In this document: positions 49,772 through 58,127 of the stretch, in pieces
Position numbering within the stretch: position 1 is the stretch's first letter
Layout: each line of letters starts with the position of its first letter
From: Rhodanobacter sp. T12-5
Lineage (GTDB): Bacteria > Pseudomonadota > Gammaproteobacteria > Xanthomonadales > Rhodanobacteraceae
Length of the DNA stretch: 64,000 nucleotides
Direction of reading: 5' to 3'
Assembly (NCBI RefSeq): GCF_008329435.1
Contig: NZ_NPKN01000001.1
Coordinates: 1-64,000 of the forward strand
Translations under genes and position numbers: made by a program
Notes under the pieces: generated by a model
The model's database searches: none
Seen by the model: only the letters and a program-made list of their open reading frames with translations
Told to the model about the DNA's origin: nothing

Positions 49772-50074
49772 ATGTCGTCAATTAAATATCCCCTTGCTGC
49801 AGCGGTGGCATCATTGGTTCTGTTGGCTTGGAATACAACGAGTTGGGGCACCATGGTCCCCGGACGTGTCCTGCCGTATCAACCGCTTCCGCCCGTAACT
49901 CTTCCTGGTACGACTGTCACTGGTCAACTGCCACTCCCACCTACGGATAATTCTTCGATCGTTACATTAAACACCGTCCACGTAACGGGTCGCATGTCGG
50001 GTTATTCGCCGAATAATTCAAGCAAAACAACCACGAACGAGCAGGAGAACAAAACGGTTGTGGAGATATTGTAA
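49772..50074 (+). CDS. Signal peptide and linker of a secreted RHS protein, cut off by a frameshift
   Basis: The 100-aa fragment has a signal peptide (LAAAVASLVLLAWNTTSWG) and a Pro/Thr/Ser/Asn-rich linker ending NNSSKTTTNEQENK, then TVVEIL and a stop. The -1 frame just after ENK reads NGCGDIVSHPVEISSGSKVE, the usual prelude to an RHS domain, continuing straight into the 50107 frame. A lost A in the run at 50051-50054 would explain the break. It is therefore probably the true 5' end of the next gene. The strong ribosome-binding site GAGGAAGG supports the start. Confidence 0.75.
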   Translation: MSSIKYPLAAAVASLVLLAWNTTSWGTMVPGRVLPYQPLPPVTLPGTTVTGQLPLPPTDNSSIVTLNTVHVTGRMSGYSPNNSSKTTTNEQENKTVVEIL

Positions 50075-50106
50075 GTCATCCGGTTGAAATAAGTAGCGGA
50101 TCAAAA

Positions 50107-53052
50107 GTGGAGACCTACACGGATTTTGCCATGCCTGGCGAAATGGGCCTGAAGTACGAGCGCTACTATACCTCGGCCAACAGTCCAACGTGGAATGATA
50201 ATTTCAACTATTATCTTGATCTGTCATGTGGAGGAAATGACGGATGCAGGCGCATAACGTTGCATCGACCTGATGGTTCCACCATCAGCTTCGATGGACC
50301 TCCCAATGGGCATTTGGGTGATTACCCAGAAGACGGTGGCGACGGTCTGGCTACCCTTACGCATAATGCCGATGATACTTATACGATCCATGATGAAGAT
50401 GCAACCACGCAGGTATACGATGACGGTTACGGGTTCATCCAATCCATCAAGGATAACTCTGGTGTGGGCTGGACATTCAGCCGTTCGGCTTACGCCATCG
50501 ATTACACCCTGACGGTTACCCACACCAATGGACAGACCGTTACTGTTCAACACCAGGCTTTGACCAACAATGGCACCATTACGCAGTACAAGAAAACGGT
50601 AACTGATCCCGCGGGAAACGTCTATGTCTATTTATCGACTCCATATAACGAGATGACCTCTGCGACATTGCCGGGCGCGCCCGCGACGGTGGTCTCCTAT
50701 CAGTATGGTCTGGGAGGCTTGACCGAAGTCGATGTCAACGGGGTGCCGTATGAGCTGACGACTTATCTAAACGGGCGGGTGAGCAGCAACCGCATGGCTG
50801 ATGGTACGCAGTTGACCTCCATCGTCTACGGTGTGGACACCGGTGGATCCGAAACGGCGACAATCACGAATCCACTTGGACATGTGTCGACCAATGTTTA
50901 CGGCGGCTTCAATGGCCTGCTCAGTTCGCGTAGCGAAGATGCTGTGTCCGATTGCGGTTCGACAGTCAATGCGCGCGTTTACGACAGCAATGGCAACCTC
51001 GCAAAAACGACTGACAATAACGGTAACATCCATACCTATACCTATGCCGCGAACGGTCAGTTGCAGACTGAGACCGAAGCCTATGGCACCTCGCAAGCGC
51101 GCACTACCGACTATGTCTGGGATCCCGATGCCCAACTCAACCGCCCCCTGAGCGTCACGGTCGAGGGATGGTCAAAAACGGTTTATACCTATAACGCGCA
51201 GAATCGCGTGGCCTCAGTGGCTGTGAGCAATCTGTCCGGCAACGGCACCGCGAACCAGACATTGACCACGTCGTATCAATACACGCTGTATGCCAACGGC
51301 ATGGTGCACACGTTGAAGGTGACGCACCCTTCGCCGGGCAACAGCAATGCCGATGTTTTCACTTACGACGCACTCGGCAACCTGACCTCGACGGTCAACG
51401 GGCTGGGCCAAACGACTACTTACGGTAGCTACAACGGACTGGGCGAGTCGGGGCATATCGTTGGCCCGAACGGGAATGTCACCGATTACACCTACGATGC
51501 GCGTGGCCGGATAGTGACCAGAACCGCCTACCCCGATGGTGCTGCTGCCACTTGGCATTACGCCTATGATGGCTTTGATCTGCTTCGGACCCTGACCGCG
51601 CCAGACGGTGAAGTGACCACCTGGAACCGTAATGCGGTGATGCAAGTCACCTCGATTACCCATAACGACAAGGATGGAACCTCGACCGAGTCATTCGGCT
51701 ATGACGCCAACGGCGACGTCACCAGCCACGTCGTGAAACGGGGCAGCGATATCAGCCTGTCGGAAACGATGTTGTACGACGCTTTGGGACGCTTGTACCA
51801 GAAGCAAGGCATGCACGGTCAAACGGTCACCTACGGTTACGACGGCAACGGCAACGTAGTTTCTACCGTGGATGCCGCCGGCCATGCGGTCAATTATCAA
51901 TTCAATGCGCTCGACCAGTTGACGAAAGCCGTCGAAAGCGGTGGTGCCAGTTTACCCATAGTAGACAGCACGCCAACACTTGGCGCTCCCGGTAACAGCA
52001 ATACCGGAACCTATGCGGTGAGTTGGTCCGGCGTGAGTGGTGCCACCAGCTATGTGCTGCAACAGCAGATTGCTGGGGGCAGTTGGACAACCGTGCAGCA
52101 AGCTGCCGCTACAAGCTGGGCGGCTACCGGTGAAGTCGATGGCAGCTACGGTTACAAGGTCCGTGCGTGCAATGTCACCGGTTGCGGGCCTTGGAGTGCC
52201 ATCAGTACCACGACAGTATTGCTGCCACCTGCGAATGCCCCGGTTTTGAGTGCCCCCAGCAGCAACATCACGGGCAGTTACACCGTTAGCTGGACCGCAG
52301 TGAGCCATGCCAGCAACTATGTTTTGCAGCAGCAGACAAATGGCGGTAGCTGGGCGACGATACAGACATCGGCAGCAACAAGCTGGATCGCGAGCGGCAA
52401 AACCAACGGTAGCTACGGCTACAGATCTCAAGCCTGCAACGCCGGCGGCTGTGGGCCGTGGAGCAACACCAGTGTGACGACAGTGGCGCTTCCACCGAGT
52501 AGCGCCCCCAGCTTGAGTGTGCCTGGCAGCAGTACGACCGGACGCTACACCGCAAGCTGGACGGCGGTAAGCAGTGCCAGTAGCTACACCCTTCAACAAC
52601 AGACGAATGGGGGTGCCTGGACGGTGGCACAAACTGGCGCAACTCGCAGTTGGGCGGCAAGCAGCAAACCTAGCGGCAGCTATGGCTATAAGGTTCAGGC
52701 TTGCAACGCCAGCGGCTGTGGACCATGGAGCGGTGTCGGCACGGTCGTGGTGGCGTTGCCGCCGGTCGAACCAAGCTCGGTGACAGCACCGTCCTATGTC
52801 CATGGAGTGCAGTATTACGTCAGCTGGCCCGCGGTGACGACTGCTACCGCATACAACGTGCTGAGATCCAATCTGGACACCGGGGGCTCGTCCATTGTTG
52901 CGACCACCTCCGCGACCAGCGCCACGATGCAGGCGCCGGGATCAACGGAGATATTGCGTTATGCCGTACGGGCATGTAACGCCTCGGGGTGTTCCGCTTA
53001 CAGGAGCGCAGCAAATACAACGGCAACTGATCCCCCTGGGCCGATTCACTGA
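50107..53052 (+). CDS. RHS/YD-repeat protein with C-terminal Fn3-like repeats (5' end lost to frameshift)
   Basis: The frame opens at a GTG (VETYTDFAMPGEMGLKYERYY) and runs 981 codons. Residues ~1-600 are RHS/YD repeats (e.g. NGQTVTVQHQALT, YTYDARGRIVTRTAYPDG, FGYDANGDVTSHVV); residues ~617-975 are four ~90-residue Fn3-like repeats, each with SYxLQQQTNGGSW and the ending ACNxSGCGPWS. RHS repeats make a hollow shell that encloses a toxin; the Fn3 part may extend or anchor it. No signal peptide is in this frame, but one lies in the upstream fragment. The gene stops 11 bp before the second RHS gene. Confidence 0.85.
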   Translation: METYTDFAMPGEMGLKYERYYTSANSPTWNDNFNYYLDLSCGGNDGCRRITLHRPDGSTISFDGPPNGHLGDYPEDGGDGLATLTHNADDTYTIHDEDATTQVYDDGYGFIQSIKDNSGVGWTFSRSAYAIDYTLTVTHTNGQTVTVQHQALTNNGTITQYKKTVTDPAGNVYVYLSTPYNEMTSATLPGAPATVVSYQYGLGGLTEVDVNGVPYELTTYLNGRVSSNRMADGTQLTSIVYGVDTGGSETATITNPLGHVSTNVYGGFNGLLSSRSEDAVSDCGSTVNARVYDSNGNLAKTTDNNGNIHTYTYAANGQLQTETEAYGTSQARTTDYVWDPDAQLNRPLSVTVEGWSKTVYTYNAQNRVASVAVSNLSGNGTANQTLTTSYQYTLYANGMVHTLKVTHPSPGNSNADVFTYDALGNLTSTVNGLGQTTTYGSYNGLGESGHIVGPNGNVTDYTYDARGRIVTRTAYPDGAAATWHYAYDGFDLLRTLTAPDGEVTTWNRNAVMQVTSITHNDKDGTSTESFGYDANGDVTSHVVKRGSDISLSETMLYDALGRLYQKQGMHGQTVTYGYDGNGNVVSTVDAAGHAVNYQFNALDQLTKAVESGGASLPIVDSTPTLGAPGNSNTGTYAVSWSGVSGATSYVLQQQIAGGSWTTVQQAAATSWAATGEVDGSYGYKVRACNVTGCGPWSAISTTTVLLPPANAPVLSAPSSNITGSYTVSWTAVSHASNYVLQQQTNGGSWATIQTSAATSWIASGKTNGSYGYRSQACNAGGCGPWSNTSVTTVALPPSSAPSLSVPGSSTTGRYTASWTAVSSASSYTLQQQTNGGAWTVAQTGATRSWAASSKPSGSYGYKVQACNASGCGPWSGVGTVVVALPPVEPSSVTAPSYVHGVQYYVSWPAVTTATAYNVLRSNLDTGGSSIVATTSATSATMQAPGSTEILRYAVRACNASGCSAYRSAANTTATDPPGPIH
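51955..53010 (+). repeat. Four tandem ~270-bp repeats encoding Fn3-like domains
   Basis: Units begin near 51955, 52222, 52491 and 52759, spaced 267-269 bp. The first three encode very similar domains (APxLSxPxSxxTGxYxxSW... GSYGYKVQACN); the fourth is divergent and closes the protein. Repeated DNA allows unequal recombination, so copy number may vary between strains. Confidence 0.85.
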
Positions 53053-53063
53053 GGAGCATGGGT

Positions 53064-55049
53064 ATGGAAAGCCGAAAGAATACGCATACAAGGATCAAGC
53101 TGCTCCCGGCGCTGGTGCTGGCGGCGCTCTCGCTGGCTGGTCGCACCGCCTGCGCAGGTAGCCCCACCGTTACCCAGTACACCTATGACAAGGGCGGGTA
53201 TGTGGCGAGCGTGACCGACCCGCGAAATCTGGTCACGAGCTACGCCCATGACGGCCTGGGCCAGTTGTGGCAGCAGGTCAGCCCTGACACCGGTACCACG
53301 AGCTTTACCTACGACAGTTACGGCCGGCGCTCGGGCATGACCCGCGCGGGGGGCATGCATACGTCGTATGCCTACGACACGCTCAATCGCCCGATCAGCG
53401 TCAGTGCCGGTGGCCAGACGCAGAGTTTCACCTACGACAGCTGCACGAACGGCGTCGGCCGCCTGTGCACCGACAGCGACGCGATGGGGGCAACGTCATA
53501 CAGCTATACGCCGGAGGGGCGGGTCGCGGGGCGCGGCTTTGCGATGAGCGGCACCACCTACGCCCTTGGCTATGCCTATGACGCGATGGGTCACGTCGCC
53601 ACGGTGACCTACCCGGATGGCAACCAGGCCAACTACACCTATGCCGAGGGCGTGGTGTCGGGTGTCTCGCTGAAGATCGGCGGCAGCGTGGTCAATGGTG
53701 CCACGGCCATCGCCTATCGCCCGGGCGACCTGGCGATGGCGACGTGGACGTCCGGCAACGGCCTGGTCAACACCCTGAGTTACGACACGGACGGCCGCCT
53801 GACGGGCATCAGCGTGCCGGGCGTGCAGAGCCTGGGGTTCAGCTATGACAGCGCCGACCGCATCATCCAGATCAGCAACGGCCTCGATATCAACCTGACC
53901 CAGGACTTCGGCTACGGCGATCAATCGCGGCTGCTGTCGGTGTACTCCAGTGCGGACAACGAGAGCTTTCAATACGACGCCAACGGCAACCGCCTCGCCC
54001 AGACGGGCACGATCGACACCGTCAGTGCCACCAGCAACCGGTTGCTCAGTTCGGGCTCAAGCCAGTATGGCTATGACGCGCAGGGCAACACGACGACGGT
54101 CAACGGTGCCTCGACCTACCACTACGACGCGTTCAACCGCATGGACAGCGCGGCGGGCATGGCCTATTACGTCAACCCGGAAGGCCAGCGCCTGCGCAAG
54201 ACGGGCAGCGCGGGGACGACGTACTTCGCGCCGGACCGAGGCGGCAGCCTGCTGGCGGAGGACCCGAATAGCAGCTGGATCGACTACGTATGGCTCAACG
54301 GTCGGTTGATCGGGCGGATGGCGGGTGGTCAGGTGTACGCGATCCATGACGACCAGACCGGCCGACCGGAAGTGATGACGAATGCGAGCCGCCAGGTCGT
54401 GTGGCAGGCACAGAACTTTGCGTTCACGCAGAACGTCACGGTGGCCAACGTGACGCTTAACCTGGGTTTTCCGGGGCAGTATTACGATGCGGAGACGGCG
54501 ACGTGGAACAATGGGTATCGGGACTACCAGTCGAGGCTGGGGCGATATGTGGAGAGTGACCCGATCGGGCAAAGGGGTGGCATCAACACCTATGCCTATG
54601 CCGGGGGGAATCCACTTGTCTATACAGATCCTACGGGAACAACAATTTGGCATGTTGGTATTTTTGTAGCTGGATTTGATTCACCTGTCGGTGGTGTTAC
54701 TTTGGGTCGTTTTCAAGCTATCTCAGAGTGCGAAAATGGAAAGATTGGTTTTGCACAAGGAACGATTGGTTCACTCGGTAGTGATTTTGGAGGCAAGGCC
54801 GGTTTTATTGGTTACACCGTGGATCTGGATGATGGTCTTAACTATGTTGACCCAAGTGTCCTAAATGGACTTTATGTAAGTGAAGGTGGTGGGATTGTAA
54901 TTGGAGGGGGAGTGACATATGGCAATGTGCGTCTCGGAGGCGCGAGAGGAACTTTTGACTTGGGTGCTGCCGGCGGCTTGAGCATGGGCGAAGGTGCTGA
55001 TTTTGGTGTATCTCATGTCACCATGTCATCGATCATACCTACGAAATGA
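53064..55049 (+). CDS. Secreted RHS-core protein with variable C-terminal toxin-like tip
   Basis: The 661-aa product has its own signal peptide (LLPALVLAALSLAGRTACAG), YD repeats, and the RHS-core end LGRYVESDPIGQRGGINTYA then GNPLVYTDPTG (to residue ~525). A 136-residue tip (526-661) follows, Gly-rich (GGGIVIGGGVTYGNVRLGGA), with a sudden fall in GC content and changed codon use at 54639. That architecture is the polymorphic toxin one. I do not recognise the tip's fold. ATG 53064 is chosen over 53058 because GAGGAG lies 7 bases before it. The stop overlaps the next gene (ATGA). Confidence 0.88.
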   Translation: MESRKNTHTRIKLLPALVLAALSLAGRTACAGSPTVTQYTYDKGGYVASVTDPRNLVTSYAHDGLGQLWQQVSPDTGTTSFTYDSYGRRSGMTRAGGMHTSYAYDTLNRPISVSAGGQTQSFTYDSCTNGVGRLCTDSDAMGATSYSYTPEGRVAGRGFAMSGTTYALGYAYDAMGHVATVTYPDGNQANYTYAEGVVSGVSLKIGGSVVNGATAIAYRPGDLAMATWTSGNGLVNTLSYDTDGRLTGISVPGVQSLGFSYDSADRIIQISNGLDINLTQDFGYGDQSRLLSVYSSADNESFQYDANGNRLAQTGTIDTVSATSNRLLSSGSSQYGYDAQGNTTTVNGASTYHYDAFNRMDSAAGMAYYVNPEGQRLRKTGSAGTTYFAPDRGGSLLAEDPNSSWIDYVWLNGRLIGRMAGGQVYAIHDDQTGRPEVMTNASRQVVWQAQNFAFTQNVTVANVTLNLGFPGQYYDAETATWNNGYRDYQSRLGRYVESDPIGQRGGINTYAYAGGNPLVYTDPTGTTIWHVGIFVAGFDSPVGGVTLGRFQAISECENGKIGFAQGTIGSLGSDFGGKAGFIGYTVDLDDGLNYVDPSVLNGLYVSEGGGIVIGGGVTYGNVRLGGARGTFDLGAAGGLSMGEGADFGVSHVTMSSIIPTK

Positions 55050-55345
55050 ACATTATGTTTTATATACTTTGGATTTTATCAGGCTGCCTTCCTATTTTAT
55101 GCGTCGTTAAAAGATGGCGACTCGTTTTAATACTCAGAGATGGTTATCCAGAAGTCTATAAGAAGCTTGGTAAGCCGTTCGTTTTTGGACTTAATTTCGG
55201 TTTTGTATACACGGTCGATAGCGTTTACAAAGAAGAACTAAAAAGTGTTGATAGGTACCAAGTGAGAAATTTGATATTAATGATGATGTTATCGATAAGT
55301 TTGGCTGTATTTTCTGCAATTTTCTGTGTATATAAATTTGGTTGA
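55046..55345 (+). CDS. Two-TM membrane protein, candidate immunity protein for the RHS tip
   Basis: This 99-aa low-GC protein has an N-terminal TM helix (about 4-22), a mixed middle part (GYPEVYKKLGKPFVFGLNFGF) and a C-terminal TM helix (about 77-97). It overlaps the RHS stop by ATGA, sharing the same AT-rich composition as the tip. Immunity genes typically sit directly after toxin tips. A membrane-resident immunity protein would suit a membrane-acting toxin. No homologue is recognised; the function is inference from position. Confidence 0.65.
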   Translation: MNIMFYILWILSGCLPILCVVKRWRLVLILRDGYPEVYKKLGKPFVFGLNFGFVYTVDSVYKEELKSVDRYQVRNLILMMMLSISLAVFSAIFCVYKFG

Positions 55346-55647
55346 TGTTTACTATCAACGAGAATTTTGTGGTCGCGTTTTCATAGCCGCATGATTCCCT
55401 GAAAGCTCCCCGCACCGACGGACGCTAAGCGCTTGCTACGCGACCGCCAAGCACCGGTGATGGTTCGCCGTTGACTCACCAGACGGTAGCGTGCCATCCG
55501 CCGTGGCAAGGTCGCGATGTCGTGTCGTCATCGCAGGGTTTGCCGGGGAGAAGCAAGCCGCAAACTGCACACGGAAGTGACGCGGCTAGGCTTTGCCCGT
55601 GGCTCGTGTGGTTAGTCAAGCGTTTACATATCCAGTCTAGGACGTGA
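55346..55647. other. 302-bp intergenic region downstream of the RHS toxin pair
   Basis: No convincing gene, terminator or known element is seen. GC rises from low (left) to about 60% (right), suggesting a junction between sequences of different origin. Confidence 0.5.
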
Positions 55648-56067
55648 TCATAAATGAGGCAGCAAGGGCGTTTTCTGCATTTCCGAACTGGGTCGTATAT
55701 TAATTTCAAACGATGTATAGAAAGGTGTATATGGTGGGGCGAATAACGTAAGATCACTCACTTTTTTTTCGAAACATAGAGCGAAGTTGGAGTCACCCTT
55801 CCGCCACGTTGCGACCACTTTTCCGGACGAATCAAGTTTCACGACAACAACAAACGATGGGATAACTGTGGGTCTCGACGTATGTGCGCATACCGGTATG
55901 ACACGACTGATTACTGCGCCCTGTGAGTCGAGAAGGGCTTGAGTCTGAGCCTTCGGCACGGATGCTTCATCGCGATCGGCAAGCGTCTTTGCATCAACGT
56001 AAGTAAGTGAATTAGCAAACGCTGGTTGAGCTGCGATTGCGAAAGTAAGAAAAATAATCTTGCGCAT
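55648..56067 (-). CDS. Small exported protein of unknown function
   Basis: The 139-aa product has a signal peptide (KIIFLTFAIAAQPAFA). The mature region has two cysteines (VCAHTSR and LCFEKK) that may pair, and VVVVKLDSSGKVVATWRKGD resembling the first strands of TonB-C-like domains, ending FEINIRPSS. GGAACC lies upstream of the ATG. It is low in GC like its surroundings and belongs to the island; no partner is evident. Confidence 0.6.
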   Translation of the reverse strand: MRKIIFLTFAIAAQPAFANSLTYVDAKTLADRDEASVPKAQTQALLDSQGAVISRVIPVCAHTSRPTVIPSFVVVVKLDSSGKVVATWRKGDSNFALCFEKKVSDLTLFAPPYTPFYTSFEINIRPSSEMQKTPLLPHL

Positions 56068-56193
56068 ATTGGTTCCAATATCACTTGCAAGTTGACGGGA
56101 GGCGGATTCAAAAGTGAAGTGCGACGCCAACGCAGTGCTGGTGGGAGCCAGATGCCGTAACCTGAACGGCTCTACCTGCAAGTGGAGTTGCCC

Positions 56194-56250
56194 ATGAGCT
56201 ATTAGCAGCTGACCCAAGCGCAACGCTACCAGATTGGAGCGATGTGGACT
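56194..56250 (+). mobile_element. Decayed 5' fragment of an IS30-family transposase
   Basis: Translation from 56194 gives MSY-stop-QLTQAQRYQIGAM, the N-terminus of IS30-type transposases with a premature stop at codon 4. Similarity ends at about 56244. No inverted repeats or further transposase sequence are seen, so this is a dead remnant. Confidence 0.65.
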
Positions 56251-56297
56251 TGGAACGATGCGGATTTGAGGTCAGATCTTGTATCGCCATGTCGGCG

Positions 56298-56391
56298 GCC
56301 GTCTGTGCTCCGACAGCGACGCGACGGGGCAACGTCATACAGCTATACGCCCGAGAGTTGCGTCGCGGGGCGTGGCTTTGCGATGGGTGGT
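56298..56391 (+). pseudogene. Degenerate copy of an RHS gene segment
   Basis: These ~94 bases match 53458-53552 of the intact RHS-core gene closely (shared runs include CAACGTCATACAGCTATACG) but with a 1-base deletion and several substitutions. It lies 1.2 kb downstream in the same orientation, as expected for an old, truncated RHS tip cassette or duplicated 3' end. Confidence 0.8.
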
Positions 56392-56544
56392 AAACCTCAG
56401 GGTCAGAGTGCACTTTTTTGAAGTCGCACCGTAAAGGAAAGCACGCTTTGACCGCAGTTTTTGGTTTTTAGATGGGATGGCTGACAGTATCGCTGCAAGA
56501 TCGGCTGATCGTGTCGTAGGGACATACATCCGTATATCAAGCCA

Positions 56545-56847
56545 CTAACCAGCGGTGGCCGGCGCAGCATGCAGCTGAATGCCGAGTGCCTTGAGGACTT
56601 TCAGGACCGTGCCGAAGTTCGGGTTGCCAGCAGGGGAAAGTGCCCGGTACAGCGCTTCGCGCGCCATGCCGGTGTCTTTCGCGAGCTGGGTCATGCCACG
56701 CGCACGAGCAACCGTGCCAAGCGCCTTGGCAATGAACGCGGGGTCGTCGCCGGCTTCTTCAAGAGCGGCATCGAGATAGGCGGCAATGTCATCGTTGGTA
56801 TTCAGGTGCTCCGCGGTGTCCCATGGTCGAGTGATGATCTTGTTCAT
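56545..56847 (-). CDS. HigA-type antitoxin (HTH, HI1420-like)
   Basis: The 100-aa protein has a C-terminal helix-turn-helix (MTQLAKDTGMAREALYRAL) and the ending GNPNFGTVLKVLKALGIQL, diagnostic of the addiction-module antidote family next to Gp49-like toxins. It would neutralise the toxin and repress the operon by binding the palindrome at 57201-57234. It lies 60 bp downstream of the toxin gene, the inverted order typical of higBA. Confidence 0.9.
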   Translation of the reverse strand: MNKIITRPWDTAEHLNTNDDIAAYLDAALEEAGDDPAFIAKALGTVARARGMTQLAKDTGMAREALYRALSPAGNPNFGTVLKVLKALGIQLHAAPATAG

Positions 56848-56907
56848 GCTGGGTGCCTTCGGCTTTCGCGACTGCGGTTTCGGGCGAATGGTGCAAGGGC
56901 GAAGCCC

Positions 56908-57201
56908 TCATGCCAGGTTCTTGGCCATGTCCCTGGCCTTCGCTAGGTCGGCGGCCTGGCTGCTTTTGTCGCCACCGACCAGCAATACGATGATCTGGCC
57001 GGCACGCTCGGTGTAATACACCCGGTATCCGGGGCCGACGTCGATCTTCAGTTCACTGATGCCGCCGGTCAGAGCGCGGTACTGGCCCGGGTTGCCATCG
57101 GCCAGGCGGTCAATGCGCACGGCAATCCGGGCTTTTGTCTGGCGATCGCGGAGCTTGCCGAACCAGCCGTCGAAAGTGGGAGTGGTACGGATTGTCGCCA
57201 T
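56908..57201 (-). CDS. HigB-type RelE-superfamily toxin (Gp49-like)
   Basis: The 97-aa product begins MATIRTTPTFDGWFGKLRD and contains IAVRIDRLADGNPGQYRAL and VGPGYRVYYTERAGQIIVLL, the pattern of phage-derived Gp49/HigB mRNA interferases. It presumably cleaves translated mRNA when its antitoxin is lost. The ATG at 57201 touches the left end of a perfect palindrome, so the operator overlaps the translation start. An upstream in-frame ATG at 57264 would run through the operator and is unlikely. Confidence 0.9.
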   Translation of the reverse strand: MATIRTTPTFDGWFGKLRDRQTKARIAVRIDRLADGNPGQYRALTGGISELKIDVGPGYRVYYTERAGQIIVLLVGGDKSSQAADLAKARDMAKNLA

Positions 57202-57234
57202 GCATAACTGTAACTTGTGAGTTACAGTTATGCA
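57201..57234. promoter_or_regulatory. Perfect palindromic operator of the toxin-antitoxin operon
   Basis: TGCATAACTGTAACT (57201-57215) and its exact complement (57220-57234) flank a TGTG centre. It overlaps the toxin start codon and must overlap or follow the promoter, as expected for autoregulation by the HigA-type protein, alone or with toxin. Confidence 0.8.
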
Positions 57235-57381
57235 AGCCATTTTAACGACTATGGCAACCCGCACTTCAGCACTGAATTTGTTTCGAGCGCGGGTCGTCGG
57301 TCGAGGCTGCCGGACGAACGCGATCAGCCGTTCGCGCCCAAACCGCCACTATGATCATGTGCTCCCGTTACGGCTTCACGC

Positions 57382-58125
57382 ATGATCGTTACCACCAGAC
57401 ACTTCGCCGCCACCAGATCACCCCGTTGGTTGGCGCTGCTCACCTCGGTGGCGGTGCTTGCCGCGATCGTCGGCGCGCTGCTGGCCGGCGATGGCGGTGC
57501 CGGTTGGCAGTGGCTGCACTGGATCAGCAAACCGCTGGCCACCGCGCTGATCTTGCTGCTGGCATGGCGCTCCGTCCCTCCGCTGTCGTTGCGCTACCGC
57601 CGTTGGGTTCTGGCGGGCATCGCCTGCTCGTTGCTGGGCGACATCCTGCTGATGTTGCCGCAGGACTTGTTCGTGGCGGGCCTGCTTGCCTTTCTGGGCG
57701 GCCATCTGTGCTTTCTCGTCGCGCTGCTCGGCGACAGTCGTTTCAGCGCACGCCAGCCGCTGCTGCTGGCCTGCCTGGCATACGGCGCGATCAATCTGTA
57801 TCTGTTGTGGCCGTCGATTGCCGCGCCGCTGCGCCTGCCGGTGATCGTCTACGTGCTGGTGCTGACCAGCATGGCCGGGCAGGCGCTGGTGCGTGCGCGG
57901 CAGTTCGCGCGACGCGGCGATGCGCAGGCCCGCAGTGCCAGGCGGGCGGCTGTCGGCGCGTTGCTGTTCATGCTCAGTGACAGCCTGCTGGCGTGGAACC
58001 GCTTCGATGGGCCGATCCCGCTGGCCGCGCTGTGGGTGCTGGCGACGTACTATCTGTCGCTGTGGTGGATCGCGCGCTCGGTGGCGCGCGAGGGCAGCAT
58101 CGTCGAGGCGGGTGCGTTGCAGTGA
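57382..58125 (+). CDS. Lysoplasmalogenase (YhhN/TMEM86 family)
   Basis: The 247-aa protein has about eight TM helices and the YhhN hallmarks WISKPLATALILLLAW, CSLLGDILLMLP (Asp) and LLFMLSDSLLAWNRF. Characterised members hydrolyse lysoplasmalogen vinyl-ether bonds; bacterial substrates may be other lysolipids. It is coupled to the next gene (stop at 58123-58125 overlaps a GTG at 58122). Confidence 0.85.
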   Translation: MIVTTRHFAATRSPRWLALLTSVAVLAAIVGALLAGDGGAGWQWLHWISKPLATALILLLAWRSVPPLSLRYRRWVLAGIACSLLGDILLMLPQDLFVAGLLAFLGGHLCFLVALLGDSRFSARQPLLLACLAYGAINLYLLWPSIAAPLRLPVIVYVLVLTSMAGQALVRARQFARRGDAQARSARRAAVGALLFMLSDSLLAWNRFDGPIPLAALWVLATYYLSLWWIARSVAREGSIVEAGALQ

Positions 58126-58127
58126 AC

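Noticed and set aside
50051-50056. Programmed -1 ribosomal frameshift joining the RHS leader to the RHS protein
   Set aside because: The AAC-AAA-ACG context is not an X-XXY-YYZ slippery heptamer and re-pairing in -1 would mismatch; a 1-base indel in the A run is simpler.
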